Below are positions 1-7,743 of a stretch of DNA of 24,552 bases, piece after piece; the first letter of the stretch is position 1, and the number at the start of each line of letters is the position of its first letter. Both the position numbers and the translations under genes were made by a program. Below the pieces are notes generated by a model, which was given only the letters and a program-made list of their open reading frames with translations, was not told the DNA's origin and did not search any database. Source of the DNA: Pseudomonadota bacterium (GTDB lineage Bacteria > Desulfobacterota > Desulfovibrionia > Desulfovibrionales > Desulfovibrionaceae); assembly GCA_023426275.1 (NCBI GenBank), contig JAFABC010000340.1:1-24552 (forward strand). The letters run 5' to 3'.

Positions 1-14
1 CCTTTCGGGAGGGT

Positions 15-50
15 CCGGGAGGGGGTGACCCCCTCCCGGCCGCCGGAGGC
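15..50 (-). terminator. GC hairpin with GCCTCCGGCGGCC motif, end of the minus-strand operon
   Basis: Bases 15-25 and 29-39 form a perfect 11-bp inverted repeat with a 3-base loop, beginning 20 bases past the stop codon of the GT4 gene. Read on the minus strand, the hairpin is preceded by GCCTCCGGCGGCC (38-50), whose final CC opens the stem. No T-run follows, so this is not a textbook intrinsic terminator, but its place at the end of a ten-gene run fits a terminator or a transcript-end stabiliser. The same motif and layout recur at 20101-20132. Confidence 0.5.
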
Positions 51-58
51 ATCTTCTC

Positions 59-1186
59 CTAACAAAGCCCGGCGTAGGCCTCGGCCACGGCGCGCCAGGA
101 GTATTCCCGGACGACTTTTTCCCGGCCGGCCCGGCCGAGCCGCCAGCACAGGTTGCGGTCGCCGGCCAGCCGGGCGAGTGCCACGGCCAGGGAGGCGGGA
201 TCGTCCGGGGGCACCAGAAAACCGGTCTCCCCTTCCTCCACCAGTTCCTCGTTGCCGGCGATGCGCGTGGCGGCCACGGCCAGTCCCGAGGCCATGGCTT
301 CGAGCAGGGCGTTGGGCATGCCCTCGTCGCGCGAAGGAAAGACGAACGCATCGGCCCGGCGCAGCAGGTCGGGCATATCGGCCCGGGACACCCAGCCGGC
401 AAAGCGGACCATGCGGTCGAGGCCCAGGCGCGCGGCCTGGGCGGTCAGGTCGCGCCGCAGCGGCCCGTCGCCGACGATGGTGACTTCGAGGCAGGCCGAT
501 TCCGGCAGGCGGCCCAAGGCCTCCAGCAGCACGTCCAGGCCTTTTTGCCGCACCAGCCGGCCGACAAAGACGCAGCGCACCGGCCCCTGGCGCGAGGGGG
601 TCTCGTCCGGGGTGAAGCGGTCGGCGTCCACGCCGTTGGGGATCATGGCGATGGGCAGCCCGCCGGCCGACCGGGCGGCCAGCGCGGCCAGTCCCCGGCT
701 GTTGGCCACCACGGCGGCGGCGCGCTTCCACAAAAAACGGATCAACGGCGTGGTCAGCCGGTGGTAGGCGGCCAGGTCGTAGGGCTGGAACCCGGGCACG
801 TCGCCGCCGCGCAGGGAGACGATGTAGGGCACGCCGGCCACAACCTTGAGCACCCAGGCGGCCGGACCGCAGGGAATGCCGAAAAAGGCCACGCAGGCGT
901 CGGGCCGCCAGCGCCGCGCCATGACTGGCAGGGCCACGGCGGCGCTGGCCATAAACGACAGCATTTCCAGGGGCGAGCAGTGGTCGGCGTGACGGCGCAC
1001 GGCCGGGATGCGCCGCAATTCGAAGCCGTCCACGGTTTCCCGGCGCGGCAGGTCGCCGTAAGCGGCCGTGACCACGCGCACGGCGTGGCCCATGGCGGCC
1101 AGCTCCCGGGCCATGTTGGCCGTGGCGTTGCCCGCCCCGCCGCCCAGGGGCGGATACTCGTAATTGAGCAGCAACAGCCGCATCAT
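59..1186 (-). CDS. GT4-family glycosyltransferase
   Basis: A 375-residue retaining GT-B glycosyltransferase of the GT4 (WcaL/PimB-like) type, probably cytosolic or peripheral at the inner membrane, that adds a sugar from a nucleotide donor to a lipid-linked or lipid acceptor. The N-terminal domain has the Gly-rich acceptor loop GGGAGN (15-20). The C-terminal donor domain has VGRLVRQKG (208-216, with the conserved Arg and Lys) and the E-x7-E motif at E288 and E296 (EGMPNALLE). The start is the first of two adjacent ATGs. The upstream methyltransferase stop overlaps it as ATGA, and a G-rich GGGGAGGGGCAGGG Shine-Dalgarno precedes it. It is the last gene of the unit. Donor and acceptor cannot be read from sequence. 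Confidence 0.93.
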   Translation of the reverse strand: MMRLLLLNYEYPPLGGGAGNATANMARELAAMGHAVRVVTAAYGDLPRRETVDGFELRRIPAVRRHADHCSPLEMLSFMASAAVALPVMARRWRPDACVAFFGIPCGPAAWVLKVVAGVPYIVSLRGGDVPGFQPYDLAAYHRLTTPLIRFLWKRAAAVVANSRGLAALAARSAGGLPIAMIPNGVDADRFTPDETPSRQGPVRCVFVGRLVRQKGLDVLLEALGRLPESACLEVTIVGDGPLRRDLTAQAARLGLDRMVRFAGWVSRADMPDLLRRADAFVFPSRDEGMPNALLEAMASGLAVAATRIAGNEELVEEGETGFLVPPDDPASLAVALARLAGDRNLCWRLGRAGREKVVREYSWRAVAEAYAGLC

Positions 1187-2013
1187 CCCTGCCCCTCCCC
1201 GGGCAACGCTTCCGGCCGCCGGAGGCGTCCCACCAGCGTGGCCCGCGTGACGGACACGAGGCCCTGATCGCGGTTGGCGAAGGCGGCGTCCAGCCGGTCG
1301 GCCACGGCGGCAAAGGCCTCGGCGTCGCTTTCGTAGCGCGGCACCGTGACATCGAACCCGGCCCCGGTCAGGGCCTGGAGGTGGTCGTCGAGCCGCCAGC
1401 GGTCCTGTTCGCCGGGATCGGCCAGCTTTTTCCAGGCCTTTTGGGAAAAAAGCAGGGAATGGTAGGGATAGCGGAGAAACCGGTCGCGACAGTCCACGTG
1501 GTGGACGAGGACGCCGCCGGGAGCCAGCACGCGGGCGAAGACGGCGGCCAGGGCGCGGGGATCGGGTTCGCGGCCCGGGCCGGCCAGGGATACGACCAGT
1601 TCGCAGCCGGCGTCCGGGAAATTCTCCAGATGATGGTAGCGGCCGACGATGGTGAATTTGACCTTGGGAAAGCGCGTGGTCATGGCGGCCAGATGCGTGG
1701 CGTCCTCGCCGACGTCGAAGCCCGGCGCGGCATCATGGCAGACCACCTTGGCCGCGCCCAGGGCGGCCAGGGCGTAGCCCAGGCCGTTGGACGGTCCCGC
1801 GCCGACCACGAGCACCCGCGCCCCGGCCACGCCGACGCCCAGGGGGGCAATGAGCCCCGCGTCCGTTTCGGCCTCGGCCCAGGGGTCGAACTCCTCGGGC
1901 TCCAACATCTGGGCGCGGGACATGACCCGGCCCAGGGAACGAAGCTTGTCTTCCGTCAGCAGCCCGCGCCGCAACCGCCGCAATGTGACGTATTCCAGTT
2001 TATCGCGTTCCAC
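1183..2013 (-). CDS. SAM-dependent methyltransferase (class I fold)
   Basis: A 276-residue protein with a Rossmann SAM-binding motif I, VLVVGAGPSNGLGY (67-80), an acidic residue at the end of the next strand (CHD, about 92-94) and a motif like LAPGGVLVHHVDC in the position of methyltransferase motif III. It probably methylates a small molecule, sugar or lipid headgroup made by the same operon; the substrate is not visible. It starts with GTG inside the last codons of the AsnB-like gene (14-base overlap) and ends in an ATGA overlap with the GT4 gene, so it is translationally coupled on both sides. Its final residues (RLRRPEALPGEGQG) are encoded across a copy of the GCCTCCGGCGGCC motif, so the tail may be a late addition. 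Confidence 0.8.
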   Translation of the reverse strand: MERDKLEYVTLRRLRRGLLTEDKLRSLGRVMSRAQMLEPEEFDPWAEAETDAGLIAPLGVGVAGARVLVVGAGPSNGLGYALAALGAAKVVCHDAAPGFDVGEDATHLAAMTTRFPKVKFTIVGRYHHLENFPDAGCELVVSLAGPGREPDPRALAAVFARVLAPGGVLVHHVDCRDRFLRYPYHSLLFSQKAWKKLADPGEQDRWRLDDHLQALTGAGFDVTVPRYESDAEAFAAVADRLDAAFANRDQGLVSVTRATLVGRLRRPEALPGEGQG

Positions 2014-3889
2014 CCGCCGCCCCCGTCCGGCTCATGTGCCGCAACACCCACAGGTTCCAGAGAAAAAGCCGGTGATCGGCCACACCGCGCCGGTGCTCGT
2101 CCACGCGGGCCTCGATGAACGCCCGATCCAACCCGGCGGCCAGCCCGGTTTCACGCGACCCCGCCCCGTCCATGGACAGAGCGCCGGTCGCCAGCCAGCG
2201 GCCCACGGGCACGCCAAAGCCCTGCTTGCCGCGAGAGATGATCTCGCGCGGCAACAGCCGCTCCAGGGCCTTTTTGAGGATGTATTTGGTGGTGCCCCGA
2301 CGAAATTTGTAGGCATGGGGAATGGTGCGGACGAAATCGACCAGATCGATGTCGAGAAAGGGGGCGCGCACCTCCAGGGAATGCATCATGCCGGCCCGGT
2401 CGGTTTTGACCAGGATGTCGTCCTGGAGATAGAGGCGCGTGTAAAATTCCATGGTCTTGTCCACCATGTCGCGGGACGGGCAGGCTTCGAAGACCTCGAT
2501 GGCCTCGCTGTAAAGCGCCTCCGGATCGACCGGCTCGTGGAAAAGCTCGGCCAGCTCACCGGGATCGAGAGGCCCGAGCCAGACCGGATTCCACAGGCGC
2601 GGCGGCACGGACAGGCCGCGCAAAAAGCGGTTGATGCGAAAGCCGGCCGCCATGTAGCCGTGGCCGACGGGCAGGCGCGCGGCCAGCAGGCGCAGGGCCC
2701 CATGCACGGGGCGCGGCACGAGGCGGGCGTAGAGCCCGGCGGCGCGCAGGGCCCGGAAGGGATCGTAGCCGGCAAAAAGCTCGTCCGCGCCGTCGCCGCC
2801 CAGGGCCACGGTGACGTGTTTGCGGGTCTCGCGGCACAGCAGGGCCGTGGGAAGAAGCGACACGTCGCCCATGGGCTCGTCCAGCCGGGCGATGATCTCC
2901 GGCATCAGGGTCAGGGCGTCGTCCAGGGTCAGGGTGGCGAGGCGGTGGGCCACCCGGCAGTGGGCGGCGGCCAGGCGCGCCTTGGACGATTCGTCGAAAG
3001 CCGGATCGTCGAAGCCGATGGAAAAGGCGGTCAGCCCGGGATCATGCCGGGCGGCCAGGGCGGTGATGGCCGAGGAATCGACGCCGCCGGAAAGAAAGAC
3101 GCCCAGGGGCACGTCGCTCATCAGCCGCCGGGACACGGCGGCGTCGAGCAGCGCGACCAGCCGCTCCCCCCACTCCCCTTCCGGGTCGTCCGGCAGGGTC
3201 TCGGCCGGCTCCAGGCAAAACGACCACCATTTCTTGCGCGTCACCCGGCCGTCCACTACGTCGACCAGCAGGTTTTCGCCGCCGGGCAGCTTGGCCGTGC
3301 CGGCGTAGAAGGCGTTCGGGCCGGGCAAAAAGCCATAGGCGAAATACTTGCGCAGGGCATCGCGGGACACCGGCGCGTCAGCCAGACGCGGGTGGGCCAG
3401 CAAGGCGGTCAGCTCCGAGGCAAACGCGAAAAAGCCCGGCCCGGCGGCGTAGAAAAAGGGCTTTTTGCCGAACCGGTCCCGGGAGCAAAAAAGCAGCCCC
3501 CGGGGCTTGTCGTAAAGGACGAAGGCCCACATGCCGTTGAGGCGGCCGGGCAGGTCCTCGCCCCACTCGCGCCAGCCATGAAGCAGCACTTCGGTGTCGC
3601 TGTGGTCCGTGACGAACCGGTGGCCACGGGCGGCAAGCTCCCGGCGCAGCTCCAGGTGGTTGTAGATCTCGCCGTTGTAGGTGACGACCAGCGCGCCATC
3701 GGCCGTGGCCATGGGCTGGCCGCCGCCGGCCAGATCGATGATGGACAGACGGCGATGGCCCAGGCGCACGCCGGCGGCCGGGTCCTCGTAGACGCCCTCG
3801 CCATCCGGGCCGCGCCGGGCCAGACGGCTGTTCATGGCGGCCAGGACCGAGGCGTCGCCCGGACCGACGAAGCCGCAGATGCCGCACAC
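2000..3889 (-). CDS. asnB-like: Asparagine synthetase B-like glutamine amidotransferase
   Basis: A 629-residue two-domain enzyme. The N-terminal class II glutamine amidotransferase domain starts with Cys2 (MCGICG), the nucleophile that releases ammonia from glutamine, and shows RLSIIDL, YNGEIYN (71-77) and DTE (98-100). The C-terminal ATP-pyrophosphatase domain has SGGVDSS (267-273), which binds ATP and adenylates the acceptor carboxylate. The GTG start is fixed by the need for Cys at position 2. The gene begins 4 bases after the GT2 stop. In envelope-glycan clusters such homologues often amidate a sugar or other carboxylate rather than make free asparagine. That role is inferred here from context, since an operon of glycosyltransferases and lipid enzymes is an odd home for asparagine supply. 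Confidence 0.93.
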   Translation of the reverse strand: MCGICGFVGPGDASVLAAMNSRLARRGPDGEGVYEDPAAGVRLGHRRLSIIDLAGGGQPMATADGALVVTYNGEIYNHLELRRELAARGHRFVTDHSDTEVLLHGWREWGEDLPGRLNGMWAFVLYDKPRGLLFCSRDRFGKKPFFYAAGPGFFAFASELTALLAHPRLADAPVSRDALRKYFAYGFLPGPNAFYAGTAKLPGGENLLVDVVDGRVTRKKWWSFCLEPAETLPDDPEGEWGERLVALLDAAVSRRLMSDVPLGVFLSGGVDSSAITALAARHDPGLTAFSIGFDDPAFDESSKARLAAAHCRVAHRLATLTLDDALTLMPEIIARLDEPMGDVSLLPTALLCRETRKHVTVALGGDGADELFAGYDPFRALRAAGLYARLVPRPVHGALRLLAARLPVGHGYMAAGFRINRFLRGLSVPPRLWNPVWLGPLDPGELAELFHEPVDPEALYSEAIEVFEACPSRDMVDKTMEFYTRLYLQDDILVKTDRAGMMHSLEVRAPFLDIDLVDFVRTIPHAYKFRRGTTKYILKKALERLLPREIISRGKQGFGVPVGRWLATGALSMDGAGSRETGLAAGLDRAFIEARVDEHRRGVADHRLFLWNLWVLRHMSRTGAAGGTR

Positions 3890-3893
3890 GCCC

Positions 3894-4862
3894 TTAGGGC
3901 TCCTTGCAGCTGCAGCCGCAGTTGCGGGTGCAGTCCACGATGTAGGTCGGCTTGTTCTGGGACTCGTGGTAGGTGCGCATGAGAATTTCGGCGATAAGGC
4001 CCATGAAGATGGCCATGATGCCGATCAGCATGAACATGACCACGGCCAGGGGCAGCGGCGTTTCAATGAAGCTCTTGCCCAGGAAGAACTTGCAATAGAG
4101 CATGAACAGAAAAAAACAGGCCGAGGCCAGAATGCTGACCAGACCGAAGCCGCCAAAGAGATACATGGGCTTTTGGGCGTACTTGTCCAGGAATTTGACC
4201 GTCATGAGGTCAAGGATGACCTTGATCGTGCGCTCCATGCCGTATTTCGACTGGCCGTGGATGCGGGGGTGGTGGGTGACGCCGACCTCGGTCACGCGCG
4301 CGCCCTGCCAGGCGGCATGGATGGGAATGAAGCGGTGCATCTCGCCGTAGAGCTTCACGCCCTTGATGATGGCCCGGCGGTAGGCCTTGAGCGAACAGCC
4401 GTAGTCGTGCAGATGCACGCCGGAAATGGCGGAAATGAGCATGTTGGCCATGCGGCTGGGCAGATTGCGCTTGATGGGGTTGTCCTTGCGATCCTTGCGC
4501 CAGCCCGAGACCACGTCGTAGCCCTCGTCGAGCTTGGCCAGCAGGCGGGGGATGTCGGCCGGATCGTTTTGCAGGTCCCCGTCCATGGGGATGAGGATAT
4601 CGCCCCGGGCCAGATCGATGCCGGCCATCATGGCGGCGGTCTGACCGAAATTACGGCGCAGATGCACCACGCGCACGCGCTCGTCGCATTGGGCCAGCGC
4701 GTCGAGCCGCGGACGGGAGTCGTCGATGGAGCCGTCGTTGATCAGAATGATTTCGTAGGGGTGGCCCAGGGTGGGCAGCACCGCGTCGAGCTTGGCATAC
4801 AGCGGCTCGATGTTGTCCTGCTCATTGTACAGCGGAATGATGATGGAAAGCGTGTCCGACAT
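3894..4862 (-). CDS. GT2 glycosyltransferase, polyprenyl-phosphate sugar synthase type (ArnC/DPM1-like)
   Basis: A 322-residue inverting GT-A enzyme of the ArnC/GtrB/dolichyl-phosphate-mannose synthase type, which loads a sugar from a nucleotide donor onto undecaprenyl phosphate at the inner leaflet. It has IIIPLYNE at the N terminus, NDGS (42-45), the DGD metal motif (94-96) in MDGDLQNDP, and two C-terminal membrane segments (about 234-256 and 270-294). ATG at 4862 was chosen because GGGAG lies just upstream and the catalytic domain begins directly; an ATG further upstream would add 41 non-homologous residues. Such enzymes feed GT-C transferases, and the adjacent polytopic protein and the GT39-like protein at 14727-16388 are possible partners. 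The C terminus is odd: Cys at 311, 315, 317 and 319 in the last dozen residues. Confidence 0.92.
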   Translation of the reverse strand: MSDTLSIIIPLYNEQDNIEPLYAKLDAVLPTLGHPYEIILINDGSIDDSRPRLDALAQCDERVRVVHLRRNFGQTAAMMAGIDLARGDILIPMDGDLQNDPADIPRLLAKLDEGYDVVSGWRKDRKDNPIKRNLPSRMANMLISAISGVHLHDYGCSLKAYRRAIIKGVKLYGEMHRFIPIHAAWQGARVTEVGVTHHPRIHGQSKYGMERTIKVILDLMTVKFLDKYAQKPMYLFGGFGLVSILASACFFLFMLYCKFFLGKSFIETPLPLAVVMFMLIGIMAIFMGLIAEILMRTYHESQNKPTYIVDCTRNCGCSCKEP

Positions 4863-4932
4863 GGCTCCCGACCAAAGCGATTCGAGGTTGCGAACGCCAG
4901 GCGTCCCGGAAAAAAAGCTCCCGCCGGCCGCG

Positions 4933-6606
4933 TTATCCGGGCCGGCCATCGGCCGTTTTTGCCTGGAGGAGCGGACGCAGATCAATCAGACGCACGCCGG
5001 GTTCGGGGTTTGTATAGGGGAATTTCCGGGCGTCGAGAAGCGCGAATTTTCCCGGCGTGGCCGCCAGGGCGGCAATGCGCGCGTCAAAGGGCGCGAAAAG
5101 GGGTCCCGCGGCCACGGCGGCCGGCGTCAGGTCGGCCTCGCGCACGAGCATGTGGGTGACGCCGTAGGCCCGGGCGAATTCCAGCACCGTGGCCGGGTCC
5201 TTGGCGTAATAGGCGGCGGCCTGATGGGCCAGCCGGGGGAGATAGTCCGCCCAGTAGCCCCGGCTCCAGGGATGGGCCAGTTCGAAGGTGGCCAGCACGT
5301 CACGGCGGCCAAAGGTCAGGACGTTGTCCAGATCCTTGGGATTGCCGGCCAGCAGCGCGTCCTTGGGCAACGCCCGCACGGCCGCGTAGACCGGGGCGTC
5401 GGCCCGGTAGTCGTAGAGCCCCAGACCGGAAAGCCGCCACAGGCCGAGACAGACCGCCGCGACAAGCAGCGCCGCCCGCCCCCGGGAGCCGGCCAGCAGC
5501 CGGGCCAGGGCAAACCGGACCACCACGGCCAGCAGCACGGCGTAGACCAGCTCCAGGGTGTAGGCGATGTAGCGGTCCGGCACGAACAGGCGCAGGGCCA
5601 CGGCCCGGGCCAGGACGTACAGAGTCAGGGAGCCGGCCAGCAGCATGGCCGCCGGACGGCCGGCCCGCAGGGCAAGCGCCGTCCAGGGGGCGCGCCGCGC
5701 CCCGCAAACCACCAGCGGCAGCAAGGCGACCAGACTCAGGATGCCGGCCACGAGGCCGATATCGAGAAACAGGCCGATGCGCTCGAAGGGCCAGTAAATG
5801 AGATCGAAAAACGGATTGGGCAGCGGATAAAGGTCCAACCGGCCCTTGGCGGAAAAGACCGGATCGGCGGCCAGAGTCGCCCGGTCGACCAGGGGGCCGA
5901 AACCGGAGGCGGTCAGGGTGTGGTTGAACCACCAGACCAGCCCGGCCGCACCGAGCAGCGCCAGTCCGTGCCAGGGCTTTGCCGGGAACGGCGCGTCCGC
6001 CCGGCCGGTCACCCGGCCAAACAGGGCGTCCAGGCAGGCGCAGCCGGCGCACAACACGGCGATGTAGGGAATAAAAAACGCCTGCGCCAACAGCACCACG
6101 GCCATGAGCCGGTCCCGGCGGCCGATCCAGGCCCCGAAAAAAAGCGCCAGCAGCGGCGCGGCAAAGGAGCGCGACAGGCCGCCGGACATGTTCTTGAGAA
6201 AATACGGCAGGCACCAGACCATGGCCGCGCAGACGTAGCCCAGCACCCGCCCTTCCAGGAGCGTGCCGACGCGAAAAAGCGCCAGGGCCAGCAGCACGAA
6301 CAGGCCGCCGGTCAGCAACTTGGAAAAAAGGAGCGGCCCCAGGCCCAGGCCCTTGGCCGCCACAAAATACACGGCCTTGACCCCGGCCGGCACGTAGGCG
6401 GCGGCGTAGTCGCTCAGGAGATCGGACGGATACAGGGACGGATCAAGCCAGCGGGCCATCCAAAAGAGCTGCTGGCGCACATCGTCGTTGATGACGTACG
6501 GCGAGACCAGCCCCAGGCGGTGGGCCACCAGAAAAACGAGCAGGGAAAGCAGGATGACGGAGAGCGGATCGCGCCACGTCGCCGGCGCCTCAGATGGCGC
6601 GGTCAT
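4933..6606 (-). CDS. Polytopic membrane protein, GT-C glycosyltransferase-like
   Basis: A 557-residue protein with roughly ten hydrophobic segments (for example about 15-32, 96-112, 121-138, 167-192) and a more soluble C-terminal region from about 415. An acidic pair, D41-D42, lies in the first loop after the first membrane helix, the place where GT-C transferases carry their catalytic acid. This, with the neighbouring polyprenyl-phosphate sugar synthase, suggests a transferase that uses a lipid-phosphate sugar on the periplasmic side. The exact family is not recognised and the call is by topology and context. Its ATG overlaps the end of the GNAT-like gene by 17 bases, so the two are likely co-translated; 70 bases separate it from the next gene. 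Confidence 0.6.
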   Translation of the reverse strand: MTAPSEAPATWRDPLSVILLSLLVFLVAHRLGLVSPYVINDDVRQQLFWMARWLDPSLYPSDLLSDYAAAYVPAGVKAVYFVAAKGLGLGPLLFSKLLTGGLFVLLALALFRVGTLLEGRVLGYVCAAMVWCLPYFLKNMSGGLSRSFAAPLLALFFGAWIGRRDRLMAVVLLAQAFFIPYIAVLCAGCACLDALFGRVTGRADAPFPAKPWHGLALLGAAGLVWWFNHTLTASGFGPLVDRATLAADPVFSAKGRLDLYPLPNPFFDLIYWPFERIGLFLDIGLVAGILSLVALLPLVVCGARRAPWTALALRAGRPAAMLLAGSLTLYVLARAVALRLFVPDRYIAYTLELVYAVLLAVVVRFALARLLAGSRGRAALLVAAVCLGLWRLSGLGLYDYRADAPVYAAVRALPKDALLAGNPKDLDNVLTFGRRDVLATFELAHPWSRGYWADYLPRLAHQAAAYYAKDPATVLEFARAYGVTHMLVREADLTPAAVAAGPLFAPFDARIAALAATPGKFALLDARKFPYTNPEPGVRLIDLRPLLQAKTADGRPG

Positions 6607-7729
6607 ACAGCCGGAAAACCTTGTAGCGCTCGCCCCCGAAGTTTTGCAGCGTCTTGTTCCACTGTTCGAGCGACTCCGGAATGAGCGAACAGTCGCAGTA
6701 TTCCATCTTTTTATGATTTTGCAGAAAATTGACCATGATATTGAGAATGATGGCGTGGTGCAGGCGCTTCCACTGATGGGACTTGGCCACGCCCATGATG
6801 ATAGCCCGACAATGGGTCAGGGGCCGCACGCGGCAGTCGTAGAACAGTTGGAGCTTTTGCCACCAACCGAACTTGCCGTTGAACTTCTTCACCGAGCGGT
6901 TCATGTCCGGCGAGACCACGGAAAAGGCCACGATGTCGTCGCCGTCGAGAATCATGCTTTCGAGGTCCGGGCGCACCAGCGGCTGGAGCGTGACGAAGAT
7001 GTCCCGGAACTGATGGTCGGTCAGGGGGATGTGGCCCCAGTTCTTGCTCCAGATGTCGTTGAACAGTTCCTTGATCTGCGGACCGCGCTTGGAGAATTCC
7101 TTGCGCGGGATGGGCTGGATGGCGCAGTTCTGGCGCTTGAGGATGGCGTCGCGCATCCTGGCCATTTTTTCGACGTCCATGCCCGGTTTCCAGCAAATCC
7201 GGTAGGCGTACCAGTCGAAGGTCTTGGCAAAGCCCCAGGAGGTGACGAGGTCTTCATAATACGGCGGATTGTGAGTCTGCATCATGGCCGGGGGCGAATC
7301 AAAGCCCTCCACCAGCAGGCCGACCTCATCGTAGATGGAAAACGACAACGGACCGTGCAGCTTGGTCTTGCCCTTGGCGCGCACCCAGTCGGCGGCGGCG
7401 TCGAACAGGGCATGGGCGGTTTCCCGGTTGTTCTCGCACTCGAAGAAGCCGAAAAACCCGGTCTCGGTGTCGTGGTATTTCTCGTAAAGCCCGCTGACAT
7501 GGGCGCTGATGCGGCCGACGATCTTCCCGCCCCGCCGGGCCAGAAAATATTCGGCCTGCCCGAAATCGAAAAACGGCCCCTTGTCGCGGTCCAGAAAATC
7601 CCGTTGCATGGGAATAAGCGGCGGCACCCACAAGGGGTCGTCGCGGTAGATTTCCCAGGGATAACGGATGAACGCGTCCAGCCCGGCCCCATCGGTCACG
7701 GGCGAAATCTCAAGAGGCGAATCGGTCAT
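6590..7729 (-). CDS. Long GNAT-like N-acyltransferase, candidate bacterial ceramide synthase (bCerS)-type protein
   Basis: A 379-residue soluble protein. The N-terminal half has an acyl-CoA acyltransferase look: PWEIYRDDPLWVPPL (24-38), FLARRGGKIVGRISA (62-76), and GFFGFFECEN (91-100) followed by a helix like those in GNAT folds. SIYDEVGLLVEGFDSPP and NPPYY (154-158) follow. From memory, this architecture matches a widespread family that is sometimes annotated as a GNAT acetyltransferase or misannotated as dATP pyrophosphohydrolase; I recall Caulobacter bCerS, which N-acylates the sphingoid base, belonging to it. No alignment was possible, so that link is inference, supported by the serine-palmitoyltransferase-like gene in the same operon. 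Start ATG 7729 is 14 bases from the adaptor stop; the Shine-Dalgarno is weak. It could instead acylate an amino sugar or amino acid. Confidence 0.62.
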   Translation of the reverse strand: MTDSPLEISPVTDGAGLDAFIRYPWEIYRDDPLWVPPLIPMQRDFLDRDKGPFFDFGQAEYFLARRGGKIVGRISAHVSGLYEKYHDTETGFFGFFECENNRETAHALFDAAADWVRAKGKTKLHGPLSFSIYDEVGLLVEGFDSPPAMMQTHNPPYYEDLVTSWGFAKTFDWYAYRICWKPGMDVEKMARMRDAILKRQNCAIQPIPRKEFSKRGPQIKELFNDIWSKNWGHIPLTDHQFRDIFVTLQPLVRPDLESMILDGDDIVAFSVVSPDMNRSVKKFNGKFGWWQKLQLFYDCRVRPLTHCRAIIMGVAKSHQWKRLHHAIILNIMVNFLQNHKKMEYCDCSLIPESLEQWNKTLQNFGGERYKVFRLYDRAI

Positions 7730-7743
7730 GGAGGGACGAAACC

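Noticed and set aside
1787..3982. Long open frame on the plus strand opposite the AsnB-like gene
   Set aside because: It mirrors a well-supported gene, its translation is Gly/Gln/Ala/His-rich without family motifs, and GC-rich DNA yields such antisense frames readily.
59..6606. Exosortase/PEP-CTERM-type polysaccharide locus (AsnB plus glycosyltransferases)
   Set aside because: No exosortase-like membrane protein with the Cys/Arg/His signature and no EpsI-like or PEP-CTERM protein was seen; AsnB and GT4 alone are not enough.
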